A stretch of 64,000 nucleotides of DNA. Source: JBMOKT01 sp049323895. GTDB lineage: Bacteria > Bacillota > Peptococcia > Peptococcales > BICA1-8. This document shows, one piece after another, positions 8,334 to 18,010 of the stretch. Location of the stretch: positions 496,001 to 560,000 of the forward strand of contig JBMOKT010000013.1 in the NCBI GenBank assembly GCA_049323895.1, in the 5' to 3' direction. Numbering within the stretch: position 1 is the stretch's first letter; each line of letters begins with the position of its first letter. Under the pieces are notes generated by a model. That model did no database searches and was not told the DNA's origin. It worked only from the letters and a program-made list of their open reading frames with translations. The translations under genes were made by a program, and so were the position numbers.

Positions 8334-9677
8334 TTAGTGTTCCCTTTTTAGTCTGGCAATAAAAAAACCATCCATGTCATGAATAAAAGGAACAAATTGT
8401 ATCCAGCCCTCTTTCCCCTCCTCAGTTGGATAAGGAAGGTATTTGCGTAAATCCCCATCAAAGGAAAAATCCTTATTATTTTTTAAGAAACTGTCTACCA
8501 CATCATTGTTTTCTTCTCTATTTAAAGTACATGTACTATATATTAATGTCCCGCTCGGTTTAACCAGTTTTGCTGCCTCAGACAAGATTTCCTTCTGGAT
8601 GTTTTGCAGGTTGTTAATATCAGCGGGATCTCTTCGCCATCTGGCATCAGGTCTGCGACCTAAAACCCCCAAGCCGGAGCATGGTGCATCCACAAGTATG
8701 CTGTCGACCGGCTCAGTTACCACCTCAGTTAGAAATCTTGCATCCTTTAACCCCGTTTTAACAATGGTAATGCCCATGCGGTCACAGGTTTCCCTAATCA
8801 GAGTCAGCCTGTGCTCATGTACATCAAAGGCTAAGATGTGACCCTGGTTGTCCATTAGTTGGGCTAAGTGACTTGTTTTACCCCCCGGCCCACCGCAAAC
8901 ATCAAGAATATTTTCATTTTTTTGGGGGGCAACTACATGACTGACCAGCATAGAACTTTCATCTTGAACAGTGAAAAGACCTTCTTTAAATTCTTTTAGT
9001 CTGCCAATTTCTACATTACTAAGAATTTTTAGCCCCTCAGGGTTTTTGTTGCTTTCTATGGATTTTATACCCTGTTGGTTTAAGCTGTCCTGTAGGTCAC
9101 GGCGGGTTGTCTTTAAAGTATTGGTTCTTATCCACAGAGGTGAAGGCTCATTAAAATAACTGCATAGCTTGATGGTGTTTTCCACACCATAATCACCTAT
9201 CCAGCGTTCAACCAACCACTGGGGAAAAGAATAACGGATACTGATATGCTTTACGGGGTCAGTTTTCAAATCGGGGTATTTTATTAAATGTTTATTACGT
9301 TCCAAATTACGGAGAACACCATTGACAAATTTAACGGTTCCCTGATGCCCATATTTTTTACTTAACTTGACTGATTCATTTATAGCAGCAGAAACAGGGA
9401 CTTTATCTAAAAACATTATTTGATAAAGCCCCATTCTAATAATATTCCTTATCCAAGGTGCCATTTTTTCTACCTGGGGTTTTGCAAACTGGTTTATAAT
9501 CCAGTCCAAAAGACCACGGTATTTAATGCAGCCGTAGATTATTTCAGTTGCTAAACCTTTGTCCCTGGGGTCGTCCAGGCTAGTTTCCGAAAAAGCTTTA
9601 TCCAGAGCCAGGTTGGCATATGCACCTTCTTCATTTACCTGAAAAAGCACCCGTAGTGCAAAATGGCGGGCATTCAT
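8334..9677 (-). CDS. rsmB: 16S rRNA (cytosine-967-C5)-methyltransferase RsmB
   Basis: SAM-dependent methylation of C967 of 16S rRNA. Residues 1-140 form a NusB-like RNA-binding domain. The Rossmann methyltransferase domain follows, with DVCGGPGGKTSHLAQ (SAM loop), DAPCSGLGVLGRRPD and STCTLNREEN carrying the two catalytic cysteines. The 447-residue length is normal. The start ATG overlaps the stop of the upstream metallopeptidase gene (TAATG), so translation is coupled. Confidence 0.95.
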   Translation of the reverse strand: MNARHFALRVLFQVNEEGAYANLALDKAFSETSLDDPRDKGLATEIIYGCIKYRGLLDWIINQFAKPQVEKMAPWIRNIIRMGLYQIMFLDKVPVSAAINESVKLSKKYGHQGTVKFVNGVLRNLERNKHLIKYPDLKTDPVKHISIRYSFPQWLVERWIGDYGVENTIKLCSYFNEPSPLWIRTNTLKTTRRDLQDSLNQQGIKSIESNKNPEGLKILSNVEIGRLKEFKEGLFTVQDESSMLVSHVVAPQKNENILDVCGGPGGKTSHLAQLMDNQGHILAFDVHEHRLTLIRETCDRMGITIVKTGLKDARFLTEVVTEPVDSILVDAPCSGLGVLGRRPDARWRRDPADINNLQNIQKEILSEAAKLVKPSGTLIYSTCTLNREENNDVVDSFLKNNKDFSFDGDLRKYLPYPTEEGKEGWIQFVPFIHDMDGFFIARLKREH

Positions 9678-10381
9678 TAATCCCTTCTACCACCTAACAT
9701 TCCTGAAATTATTAAAAGCCTTATTAAATTTAGTGCTGCCATCAAAGCTGCTGCAACATATGTTAAGGCAGCGGCATCCAATACTTTTTTTGTACCCGTT
9801 AATTCTTCTCTTGATAAAAACCCTTCTTTATCAAGAATAGCAAGAGCCCTGGAACTGGCGTTGAATTCTACAGGAAGGGTAATTACCTGGAACAATACCA
9901 CACCTGCAAAAAGCAAGACACCTAATCTAGCCAATGAAGGAGAGCCCATTAAAAGCCCGATTATTAACAGAGGGAAGGATAAAGTTGACCCAATTTGTGT
10001 TACTGGAACGATACTATTTCGTATGTGCAGAGGTGCATAACCTGTGTCATGTTGGATAGCATGACCAACTTCATGGGCTGCCACCCCTAATGAAGCTAAA
10101 GAGCTTCCCCGGTAAACCTCATTGGAAAGCCTTACTTTTTTGGAGCGGGGGTCATAGTGGTCTGATAAATGTCCGCCCGTCATCTCAATTTCTACATCAT
10201 GCAGACCATAACCATCAAGAATCCTTCTGGCCACATCCCGTCCGGTAATTCCCCGTTGGGATAGAACCCTTGAATACTTATGGAAGGTTGTCTGAACCTT
10301 TCCTTGGGCATACATAGCAAGTATTATCCCCGGAATTAATAAAATCATGGTTGGATCCCAAAATAGACCTGGAAAATACAT
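9677..10381 (-). CDS. Membrane zinc metallopeptidase, YugP family
   Basis: Integral-membrane neutral zinc peptidase-like protein of unknown substrate. The 234-residue protein has an N-terminal membrane helix, then AAHEVGHAIQ (HExxH zinc motif near residue 105), and three further hydrophobic helices toward the C-terminus. The family is widespread in Firmicutes next to rsmB and fmt, as here. The start codon overlaps the DUF116 stop (TAATG). I infer a role in membrane-protein turnover from the fold only; no substrate can be read from the sequence. Confidence 0.85.
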   Translation of the reverse strand: MYFPGLFWDPTMILLIPGIILAMYAQGKVQTTFHKYSRVLSQRGITGRDVARRILDGYGLHDVEIEMTGGHLSDHYDPRSKKVRLSNEVYRGSSLASLGVAAHEVGHAIQHDTGYAPLHIRNSIVPVTQIGSTLSFPLLIIGLLMGSPSLARLGVLLFAGVVLFQVITLPVEFNASSRALAILDKEGFLSREELTGTKKVLDAAALTYVAAALMAALNLIRLLIISGMLGGRRD

Positions 10382-11142
10382 TATACTTCTCCTCCTTCAG
10401 CAAAATATTGAATTGCTCTTTCCACACTGCATAAATTGACCCGGGTATTATGGCAGGGTCCCTCAGGTCTTTCATTTATTATACCAAGAACAGGTATATG
10501 GATTACATCTTGAATACCACTTGTTAAATCCCTTTCACAAGCAATAGCCACAATAGCTTCCGGTTTTTTTTCTTTGATAAACTTTCTGGCAAAAGTGCCT
10601 CCTGTAGCAATGACCAACTGTACACCTTTTTCCCTGCTTAAGATAAGCAAGTCACCAATTGGGCACCCACCACATGATTTACAGTTTTCCACATCGACTG
10701 TTATTTTATGGGGACATTCCACCTGCTGTAAACAATGGGGTGCTAAAATTAAAATATTTTCAGGTAATGTAGTTTTTTTCTGCATCTGGACAAGCTGATT
10801 TATTACTTGGATATATGAGCCTCGAATCTTTTCTTTTTCAATCCCCAGCCATTGCCCCATTTTTAAAGCGATGGGGAAAAGAAAGTCAATTGCGTTACGA
10901 ATAAAGATATTAGCGCCCTTATTTATTTTAAAACTCCATAAACTATAAACCAGTAATAGAACCCCTAAAGATATAATAAGGAAAAGCAGGATAAAAAATA
11001 CCAATGCTAGTGTAAGAATAATTTGATTTATAATTAGATACTGCTGAGAAACCAGCCACCAAGCGAAAAGGAAGATCAGGGATAAACCCGCCAAACTAAA
11101 GGCCAGTAAGAAAACAAACAGCCGTTTACGTGCTTCAATCAT
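10381..11142 (-). CDS. DUF116 family membrane protein
   Basis: Conserved clostridial protein of unknown function. Two membrane helices lie within the first 75 residues. A cytosolic domain follows with a cysteine-rich motif (CLQQVECPHK, then CKSCGGCPIGDLL) and further cysteines at ACERD, PCHNT and NLCSV. The pattern suggests a metal or Fe-S site, but this is inference. I chose the ATG at 11142, five bases after GGGTGG, over a GTG three codons upstream. The start lies inside the 3' end of fmt, so the two are coupled. The fmt-DUF116-YugP-rsmB order is common in Peptococcaceae. Confidence 0.82.
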   Translation of the reverse strand: MIEARKRLFVFLLAFSLAGLSLIFLFAWWLVSQQYLIINQIILTLALVFFILLFLIISLGVLLLVYSLWSFKINKGANIFIRNAIDFLFPIALKMGQWLGIEKEKIRGSYIQVINQLVQMQKKTTLPENILILAPHCLQQVECPHKITVDVENCKSCGGCPIGDLLILSREKGVQLVIATGGTFARKFIKEKKPEAIVAIACERDLTSGIQDVIHIPVLGIINERPEGPCHNTRVNLCSVERAIQYFAEGGEV

Positions 11143-12085
11143 AGCAGCCACCCAGGGTTTGCCCCTTTATAATACCATAACCATTTACAAAATCATTGGC
11201 AGTGATTATATTTTTGCCTGCCGGTTGAACCTTTGTAACTAAAAGAGAACTACCCCCTGTTTGGACTAAAAAACCGGCATCTAAGAATTCTAGTATTTCG
11301 CCGGGCAGACCCTTGATTTTTTTGCCAGGATCCTGAGATATTCTGGTTTCTCGGATTTTAATCCTATTCTCTCCCAAACAAGTATACGCACCTGGCCAGG
11401 GATTCATGCCTCTTACTAAATTATGTATTTTGATTGAATCCTCTTTCCATTTAATTTCCTCATGGGATTTGGTAAGTAAAGGTGCGTAGGTTGCCCATTG
11501 GTTATCTTGAGGTTGTGGTGAAATTTCACCTTTTTCTAAAAGGTCTAGAGTTTCAATTAGAACCTTTCCACCTAATTCAGCCAGGCAGTCATGAAGCTCA
11601 CCAGTCGTTGTGTCGGGTCCGATTTCGATTCGTGCTTTTAAGAGAATGTCCCCCGTGTCCAGCCCTTCATCCATCTTCATTGTTGTTATACCGGTTTCAC
11701 TTTCACCGTTAATAACAGCCCAGTGGATTGGTGCAGCCCCCCGGTATTTTGGCAGCAGGGAAGCATGTACATTAATACAGCCCCAGACGGGCATGTCTAA
11801 TATAGCCTTAGACAAAATTTGACCATAAGCAACAACAATAATAACCTCCGGGTTAAGTTCCTTTAAAATTCCTATAAAATCAGGTTCCTTGATTTTTAAA
11901 GGCTGATAGACCTCTAAATTCAATTCCAAAGCCCTGACCTTTACCGGGGAAGGTGTAAGCTTCTGACCCCTTCCCTTGGGACGGTCGGGCTGGGTTATAA
12001 CTCCTAAAATCTCGTGACCGGCCTGGTGGAGTTTATCCAGGCTTTGTACCGCAAATTCAGGAGTGCCCATAAAAACTAACCTCAT
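11135..12085 (-). CDS. fmt: Methionyl-tRNA formyltransferase
   Basis: Transfers a formyl group from 10-formyl-tetrahydrofolate to initiator Met-tRNA. The protein begins MRLVFMGTPEFAV; I use the ATG at 12085, six bases after AGGAGG, rather than an in-frame TTG two codons earlier. Signature segments are HASLLPKYRGAAPIHWA near 108-124 (catalytic Asn/His/Asp region with GESETGITTM) and DEGLDTGDIL. The length of about 316 residues is typical. It lies 10 bases after def, the deformylase that later removes the same formyl group. Confidence 0.96.
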   Translation of the reverse strand: MRLVFMGTPEFAVQSLDKLHQAGHEILGVITQPDRPKGRGQKLTPSPVKVRALELNLEVYQPLKIKEPDFIGILKELNPEVIIVVAYGQILSKAILDMPVWGCINVHASLLPKYRGAAPIHWAVINGESETGITTMKMDEGLDTGDILLKARIEIGPDTTTGELHDCLAELGGKVLIETLDLLEKGEISPQPQDNQWATYAPLLTKSHEEIKWKEDSIKIHNLVRGMNPWPGAYTCLGENRIKIRETRISQDPGKKIKGLPGEILEFLDAGFLVQTGGSSLLVTKVQPAGKNIITANDFVNGYGIIKGQTLGGCYD

Positions 12086-12095
12086 TACCAACCTC

Positions 12096-12551
12096 CTAAT
12101 CCTGTTTCCGTATATTTTTGGCCTTATCTAGAAACAAAATACCGTCCAGGTGGTCAATTTCATGCTGCAGGGCCCGGGCTAAAAGCCCTTCTCCTTCTAC
12201 AATTATTTCTATTCCCTCTTCATTTAATCCTTTGACTTTTACAATTTTGGACCTGGTTACTTCACCAACCATACCTGGACAGCTTAAGCATCCTTCGGTG
12301 TCTGTTTCCTCTCCAGACCTATCAATAATTTCGGGGTTAATCAAGGCAATTACCCCTTCACCTACATCAACAACTATAACCCTTTTGGTAACTCCTATTT
12401 GAGGTGCGGCAAGTCCAACCCCATTTGCATCATACATGGTTTCCACCATGTTTTTAATCATCTTTAACACATTTGGCGTTATCTTCCCAACAGGCTTTGA
12501 AAGTTCCCTTAACCCCGGGTCTTCTTTCCTGACAATGCTGTAAATTGCCAT
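12096..12551 (-). CDS. def: Peptide deformylase
   Basis: Metalloenzyme removing the N-formyl group from new proteins. The 151-residue sequence carries all three motifs: GVGLAAPQIG near 44-53, EGCLSCPG with the metal-binding Cys near 90, and QHEIDHLDGILF with the HExxH metal site near 131. It is followed directly by fmt and preceded by priA, the standard Firmicutes order. Confidence 0.96.
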   Translation of the reverse strand: MAIYSIVRKEDPGLRELSKPVGKITPNVLKMIKNMVETMYDANGVGLAAPQIGVTKRVIVVDVGEGVIALINPEIIDRSGEETDTEGCLSCPGMVGEVTRSKIVKVKGLNEEGIEIIVEGEGLLARALQHEIDHLDGILFLDKAKNIRKQD

Positions 12552-12628
12552 CTTTATCCTCCAATTAATCCCATATGGATATGTTTTCTTTTCTTTCCTT
12601 TTATTTTTTACTTTTTCACTTTTTATAA

Positions 12629-15085
12629 TTATAAGATACTTTGGGGTTCAACATCAATAATAATGCGCAAAGTGTTTTGGGTTTGTTCCTTAGCCCTTTG
12701 GCAGCCCCAAATTGCTGCTTCCCTTAAGGTATCTAAATCAGTTCCTTTAAGAATTAGTTGCCATCTATAGCGGTTTTTTATTTTACTAATAGGGGCCTGT
12801 GCTGGACCCAATATCTCCACTGATTGGGGAAACTTTTCCTTAATAGAACGAGCAATAATGTCACTGCAAACTGCTGCCTTATTTTCCTGAAAGTCACTAA
12901 TTATTATTCTTATTAAAGAAGAAAATGGCGGATATTCCATTAATTGACGAACTTCCAGTTCCTTTTGGTAAAAATTTTTGTAATCCTGCTTTTTCCCTTC
13001 TACCACGGCGTAATGGTCAGGACTGTATGTTTGGATTATTACTCTGCCTTTCTTTTCCCCCCTGCCTGCCCTGCCTGCTACCTGGGTCAGAAGCTGAAAC
13101 GTTCTTTCACTGGAGGTGTAGTCCGGCAGATGCAATGAGGTATCTGCAGCAATTACTCCTACTAAAGTTACGTTAGGGAAGTCCAATCCCTTGGTAATCA
13201 TCTGGGTACCAATCAGTATATTTGAATTCCCCCTTTTAAATTCTGCCAGCAATTTTTGGTGGGAATCCTTATTTTGTGTTGTATCTACATCCATGCGGGT
13301 AACTTTTGCATCTGGCCACAGCTTGAGAATTTCCGCCTCTACCTGCTGGGTGCCCGTCCCAAAATAGCGGATAAAGGTACTGCCACAGCTGGAACACCTT
13401 TTAGGTACTGGCAGTGAGTGATTACAATAGTGGCACTTCATCGAAAAAGGGTTGGTGTGATAGGTCAATGGGATGGAGCAGTTGGGACAGAGTACCGCTG
13501 TTCCGCACTCACGACACAGGACAAAGGTAGCATAACCCCTCCTGTTTAAAAAAAGTATAATCTGTTCTTCATTCAACAATGTCTCAGTAATAGTTTCCTG
13601 CAATTTCTCGCTAAACATACTGCGGTTTCCTAGTTTAAATTCTTCCCGCATATCTATTACTTCTACTTCAGGCAATGGATTGGGTGTAACTCTAAAGGGC
13701 ATTTCCAAAATTTCGTAAAACCCCTTTTCTCCTTTATAGTAGCTCTCTAGGGCAGGTGTAGCACTTCCCAAGACTAAAACCCCATTAACAAGTTGGCACC
13801 TTTTCTGCGCTATATCCCGGGCATGGTAACGGGGGTCAGGCTCACTTTGTTTATATGTAGTTTCGTGTTCCTCATCCATAATAATTAAACCCAAGTTTGG
13901 AACCGGAGCGAACACTGCACTCCTGACACCAATGATTACCCTGGCTTCACCCCTGTAAAGGGATTCCCATACATCTAGTCTCTCTCCCTGGGATAAATTA
14001 CTGTGCAATACAGAAACCATCTGACCTAAGACACTTTTAAACCTGCCGATAACCTGTGGTGTCAAGGAGATTTCCGGGACCAGCAATATTGCTCCCTTGT
14101 TTTGACTGAGAGCCTCTTTAATACATTCCAGATAGACCTCAGTTTTACCGCTGCCTGTTACTCCATGGAGCAAAAAATTATGGTTGGTATTTAAGTTGAT
14201 GACCTGTGTAATTTTTTCAATGGCCTTTTTTTGATAGGAATTAAAAAACAATTTTTTTTCATTGTTAAATTCAGAATAAACCTGGGGAAGTCTTTTCTCC
14301 TGATTTTTTACCTTCTTTAACAGTCCTTTTTTAACTAAGCCTGTAATAGCTGCCCTATCACAGGATAATTTCTTCATTAGCTGAGATATTTCCTGGGGTC
14401 CCTGAGTGAATACGTATCTAAAAATTAAAGCTTGCTTAGGCGCCCGGTGTAACTTCTTCTGAATTGTTTCTTCTATAACCAAAGGTGTGTCATTACTTGC
14501 CATCTGAACATAATCTACCTCTTTGACTTTGCCGTTTCTTTGAAAATCGTAGAATTGTTCCACTAAACCCCGTTTTTCTAAATCATCTATTAATAAGTCA
14601 ATCCCTTCCCCCCAAATGCTTTTCAATTTTACCATTTCCTGAGGTCCCAGCCGTAGCTTTGTAAAAAGCTTTTGTGCTAAAGGGTCTAAAAGGGAAAGCG
14701 CAGCCTCGATTTCCGAGACATTACCGGTATTTCTGATTTTCACAAACTTCTTCCTTTTAAGACGTGCATAGGGCGGAATAACATATTCCAGCACTTTATG
14801 GAGGGGAGTTATGTATTTCTCACTTACCCACAAGGCTAATTCTACCATTTCCTGGGAAATTATAGGTTCGTTATCAATTACCTTTTCTATTTCTTTAAAG
14901 GAATTAAAAGGACTTTGGTCAATTATGCCAATGACAAATCCTTCACATTTTTGTTTACCTAGGGGGATAAGTACCCGCGAACCAATCCTTATGGATTCCT
15001 CTATGGCAGGGGGGATAGTGTAGTGGAAAGTTTCTTTTTCCATATTTTTTGTCAAATTTACGCAGACAACTGCATATTTAGTCAG
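12629..15085 (-). CDS. priA: Primosomal replication-restart helicase PriA
   Basis: 3'-to-5' DNA helicase that reloads the replisome at stalled forks. It has Walker A LLHGVTGSGKTEVYLE, the DEEH box, and the zinc-binding block CRECGTAVLCPNC...CHYCNHSLP...CSSCGS, then QVAGRAGRG. The first ATG or TTG in frame (about 15055) gives a protein lacking the usual first beta strand. The upstream in-frame codons read KYAVVCVNL, which matches the normal PriA N-terminus. The best-placed initiation site is a CTG at 15083-15085, seven bases after GGGAGGGG. I therefore extend the gene to 15085. The exact start is the uncertain part. Confidence 0.9.
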   Translation of the reverse strand: MTKYAVVCVNLTKNMEKETFHYTIPPAIEESIRIGSRVLIPLGKQKCEGFVIGIIDQSPFNSFKEIEKVIDNEPIISQEMVELALWVSEKYITPLHKVLEYVIPPYARLKRKKFVKIRNTGNVSEIEAALSLLDPLAQKLFTKLRLGPQEMVKLKSIWGEGIDLLIDDLEKRGLVEQFYDFQRNGKVKEVDYVQMASNDTPLVIEETIQKKLHRAPKQALIFRYVFTQGPQEISQLMKKLSCDRAAITGLVKKGLLKKVKNQEKRLPQVYSEFNNEKKLFFNSYQKKAIEKITQVINLNTNHNFLLHGVTGSGKTEVYLECIKEALSQNKGAILLVPEISLTPQVIGRFKSVLGQMVSVLHSNLSQGERLDVWESLYRGEARVIIGVRSAVFAPVPNLGLIIMDEEHETTYKQSEPDPRYHARDIAQKRCQLVNGVLVLGSATPALESYYKGEKGFYEILEMPFRVTPNPLPEVEVIDMREEFKLGNRSMFSEKLQETITETLLNEEQIILFLNRRGYATFVLCRECGTAVLCPNCSIPLTYHTNPFSMKCHYCNHSLPVPKRCSSCGSTFIRYFGTGTQQVEAEILKLWPDAKVTRMDVDTTQNKDSHQKLLAEFKRGNSNILIGTQMITKGLDFPNVTLVGVIAADTSLHLPDYTSSERTFQLLTQVAGRAGRGEKKGRVIIQTYSPDHYAVVEGKKQDYKNFYQKELEVRQLMEYPPFSSLIRIIISDFQENKAAVCSDIIARSIKEKFPQSVEILGPAQAPISKIKNRYRWQLILKGTDLDTLREAAIWGCQRAKEQTQNTLRIIIDVEPQSIL

Positions 15086-15159
15086 CTTTAAACCCCTCCC
15101 TAAGTCATATTAATAATTTAATTGTAACATATTGTTATGTAAAAAGTGTGTACATATTA

Positions 15160-15212
15160 TTAGTGGCTGGTGACTGGTGACTGGTGGCTAGTTGGCTAGT
15201 GACTGGTGACTA
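15160..15212. repeat. Degenerate low-complexity tract (CTGGTGACTGGTGACTAG type)
   Basis: The stretch is built of imperfect 7-to-9-base units such as GTGACTG, GTGGCTAG and GTGACTAG. A tract of the same composition in the opposite orientation lies at about 59085-59160. It fills the gap between priA and metK and encodes nothing visible. Confidence 0.6.
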
Positions 15213-15249
15213 GGGAAATAGTGGAACAGTGAAAGAGTGGAAAGTGAAA

Positions 15250-15275
15250 AAAAGTTGAGCTGGCGCTCAACTTTT
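15250..15275 (-). terminator. Terminator of metK, overlapping its stop codon
   Basis: An 11-bp stem AAAAGTTGAGC/GCTCAACTTTT with loop TGGC. Read leftward the downstream arm continues as a run of seven T. The upstream arm includes part of the metK stop codon (15274-15276). Confidence 0.8.
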
Positions 15276-16461
15276 ATAGTCCTACTTCTTTCTTTAATTG
15301 TTCAACTTTATCCAGTCTTTCCCAGGGCAAATCCAAATCGTTTCTGCCGAAATGGCCATAAGCTGCTGTTTTTTTGAAAATTGGTTTTCTTAAATCTAAT
15401 TCTTTAATAATACCCGCCGGTCTTAAATCAAAGACCTTTTGAATAGCTTCTGCAATTTTATCTTCAGGAACTTTATTCGTTCCAAAGGTTTCAACCAGCA
15501 CGGAAACGGGATGGGCAACACCAATAGCATATGCCAACTGCAATTCACAACGCTCTGCCAACCCGGCGGCTACCACATTTTTGGCAACGTGGCGGGCTGC
15601 ATACGCGGCTGATCTGTCAACTTTGGTGGGATCTTTGCCGGAGAATGCGCCACCACCGTGTCTAGCCATACCACCATATGTATCCACAATAATTTTACGT
15701 CCTGTCAGACCGGCATCACCCTGTGGACCGCCAATTACGAAACGACCTGTGGGATTAATTAAGTAGCGGGTTTTTCCATCAATTAGCTCTGAGGGAATCA
15801 CAGGCTTAATAACTTTTTCAATGATATCTGTTCTTATAGTATCCAAGGTTGCATCAGGGCTATGCTGGGTGGAAATAACCACTGTGTCAACCCTCAAAGG
15901 CTTATTATCTTCATATTCTACGGTGACTTGAGATTTGCCGTCAGGCAAAAGATAATCTAATTCATGACTCTTACGCACTTCACTTAGCTTACGAGTTAGC
16001 TTATGGGCCAAAGAAATTGGTAAAGGCATATACTCAGGGGTTTCGTTGCTGGCATAGCCGAACATCATCCCTTGGTCACCTGCACCAATTGCTTCTATCA
16101 TATCATCGGACATTTCCCCTGTCTTTGCTTCTAGAGCCTTATCTACACCTAGGGCAATGTCAGGTGACTGTTCATCAATAGAGGTAAGTACTGCACAAGT
16201 ATCACCGTCAAAACCGTATTTAGCACGGGTATAGCCTATTTCCCGTATAGTTTCTCTGACTATCTTAGGAATATCTACATAACATTTTGTAGTAATTTCC
16301 CCCGCTACCAACACCAAACCTGTAGTAACAGCTGTTTCACAGGCCACACGGGCTTCAGGGTCTTCAGAAATGATGGCATCCAAAACCGCATCAGAAATCT
16401 GGTCACAGATTTTATCGGGATGACCTTCAGTAACTGATTCAGAGGTAAAAAATTTACGCAT
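15274..16461 (-). CDS. metK: S-adenosylmethionine synthetase
   Basis: Makes SAM from methionine and ATP in the cytosol. The 395-residue protein is full length, with GHPDKICDQISDAVLD near 14-29, GAGDQGMMFGYA near 117 and GGGAFSGKDPTKVDRSAAY near 257-275. Its start ATG overlaps the stop of coaBC by eight bases (ATGCGTAA), so the two genes are coupled. No SAM riboswitch is visible, consistent with metK being internal to a transcript. A strong terminator overlaps its stop codon and separates it from priA. Confidence 0.97.
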   Translation of the reverse strand: MRKFFTSESVTEGHPDKICDQISDAVLDAIISEDPEARVACETAVTTGLVLVAGEITTKCYVDIPKIVRETIREIGYTRAKYGFDGDTCAVLTSIDEQSPDIALGVDKALEAKTGEMSDDMIEAIGAGDQGMMFGYASNETPEYMPLPISLAHKLTRKLSEVRKSHELDYLLPDGKSQVTVEYEDNKPLRVDTVVISTQHSPDATLDTIRTDIIEKVIKPVIPSELIDGKTRYLINPTGRFVIGGPQGDAGLTGRKIIVDTYGGMARHGGGAFSGKDPTKVDRSAAYAARHVAKNVVAAGLAERCELQLAYAIGVAHPVSVLVETFGTNKVPEDKIAEAIQKVFDLRPAGIIKELDLRKPIFKKTAAYGHFGRNDLDLPWERLDKVEQLKKEVGL

Positions 16462-17659
16462 TTTCCTTCACTCCTTTTATTAGGGTTAAAACTTCATTTA
16501 ATATTTCATGGGAAATCTCTTCTTTGCTAGCCAGGGGCAAATCTTTATACCTGCCGTCAGCAAAAAATAGTGTTACCTTATTTGTATCGCAACCAAATCC
16601 GGCACCCTCCTGGGTTACATCATTGGCCACAATAAAATCTAATTTTTTCTTATTAACCTTATTTTCAGCATTTTTCCTTAAATCGTTTGTCTCGGCAGCA
16701 AAGCCAATCAAAATTTTGTTACCTTTATTTTTTCCAAGATAGCCTAAAATATCTGGATTTTTTTCTAATTTTAAGAACAGGTCTTCATCTGTTTTTTTAA
16801 TCTTTGTTTCGTTGAATTTTTCCGGTCGATAATCAGCCACAGCCGCCGCTTTGATAATAATATCCTGCCGGGAAAAATGTTTTTCTACCTCTAAAAACAT
16901 TTGAGAGGCAGTTTCAACAGGGATGAAATTCACTCCCCCAGGCTTGTCCAGATTGGTCGGTCCGGAAATTAAAGTAACTTCCGCTCCCCTTTGCTGGGCA
17001 CACCTTGCCAGGGCATAACCCATTTTGCCCGAACTTCTGTTGGATATATACCTAACAGGGTCGATAGGTTCTTGGGTTGGTCCTGCAGTTATTAAAACCT
17101 TAATACCCTTTAAATCACATTTATTAAAGGATAATAGATATTCAAGAATAACATCTGGTTCTGCCATTTTGCCTTTTCCCGAATAGCCGCAGGCCAGATT
17201 GCCTTCAACCGGTTCAACAAAATAATAGCCTTTGCCTTTAAGATTTTTAATATTTTCCTGCACTATAGGATTTAAATACATATTAACGTTCATTGCCGGG
17301 GCAATAATAACTTTAGATTTTGTCGCCATTACCGTGGTAGTTAAAAAATCATCAGCAATACCATGGGCAATCTTCCCTATAATGTTAGCAGTTGCCGGTG
17401 CAATTAGAAAATAGTCTGCTTTATCAGCCAGGGCTATATGCTCTACGTTCCATTGTACCGGTTCCTGGAACATATGGGTCATAACGGGATTTTGGGATAA
17501 TGTACGTAAAGTAAGGGGCGTGAGAAAAGCCTGCGCCCCCTGGGTCATTATACAATGAACTTCCGCCCCTTGTTTTTTTAACCTGCTGACAATTTCTGCA
17601 GCTTTATAGGCTGCAATCCCACCGGTTACGCCAAGAAGGACAGTTTTATCTTCTAACAT
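16454..17659 (-). CDS. coaBC: Bifunctional phosphopantothenoylcysteine decarboxylase / phosphopantothenate-cysteine ligase
   Basis: Two consecutive steps of coenzyme A synthesis. The N-terminal flavoprotein CoaC half (about 1-185) starts GVTGGIAAYKA, with the active-site PAMNVNMY and the ACGYSGKGKMAEP segment carrying the catalytic Cys. The C-terminal CoaB ligase half (about 188-401) has ITAGPTQEPIDPVRYISN, SSGKMGYALA and LEKNPDIL. The 401-residue length is typical. It lies upstream of and overlaps metK. An 8-bp tandem repeat tract fills the short gap before rpoZ. Confidence 0.95.
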   Translation of the reverse strand: MLEDKTVLLGVTGGIAAYKAAEIVSRLKKQGAEVHCIMTQGAQAFLTPLTLRTLSQNPVMTHMFQEPVQWNVEHIALADKADYFLIAPATANIIGKIAHGIADDFLTTTVMATKSKVIIAPAMNVNMYLNPIVQENIKNLKGKGYYFVEPVEGNLACGYSGKGKMAEPDVILEYLLSFNKCDLKGIKVLITAGPTQEPIDPVRYISNRSSGKMGYALARCAQQRGAEVTLISGPTNLDKPGGVNFIPVETASQMFLEVEKHFSRQDIIIKAAAVADYRPEKFNETKIKKTDEDLFLKLEKNPDILGYLGKNKGNKILIGFAAETNDLRKNAENKVNKKKLDFIVANDVTQEGAGFGCDTNKVTLFFADGRYKDLPLASKEEISHEILNEVLTLIKGVKENA

Positions 17660-17681
17660 ACACCTACACCAACTTTTTTCG

Positions 17682-17725
17682 TTTACTCGCCTACTCGCCT
17701 ACTCGTTTACTCGACTACTCGTCTA
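17682..17725. repeat. 8-bp tandem repeat tract (about five units of NNTACTCG)
   Basis: Successive octamers TTTACTCG, CCTACTCG, CCTACTCG, TTTACTCG and ACTACTCG are followed by a partial unit. They lie between coaBC and rpoZ. The period is not a multiple of three and nothing is encoded. A two-unit tract with a similar look (CAATTCGT) occurs near 46171-46187. Confidence 0.7.
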
Positions 17726-17781
17726 GAACTAAGGACTAAAAGACGAATGGACGATATGACGAAAAGAGGAGTTGACGTCAA

Positions 17782-17988
17782 TTACTTTATTCCCGTCTTA
17801 GTTCTTTCATAAGTAATTTTTCCTGCTGCAATTTCAAATAAAGCCTGGGTGACAGGTTTTGTGGAATTGGCATGAACCAGGACCTGAGAACCCTCAACTA
17901 TGCTTCTAGCTCTTTTAGCGGAAGCAACTACCAGTGAGTATTTACTATCTACTTTAGAGACCAATACGTCTATGGAAGGTTTGATCAT
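17782..17988 (-). CDS. rpoZ: RNA polymerase omega subunit
   Basis: Small subunit that helps assemble RNA polymerase. The 68-residue product begins MIKPSIDVLVSKVDSKYSLV and contains the conserved ASAKRAR segment near residues 24-30. The ATG at 17988 follows GAGGAGG at six bases, so a longer reading frame five codons upstream is not used. It lies between gmk and coaBC, the usual Firmicutes order. Confidence 0.95.
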   Translation of the reverse strand: MIKPSIDVLVSKVDSKYSLVVASAKRARSIVEGSQVLVHANSTKPVTQALFEIAAGKITYERTKTGIK

Positions 17989-18010
17989 GTTTTTCCTCCT
18001 CAAGTAAAAA

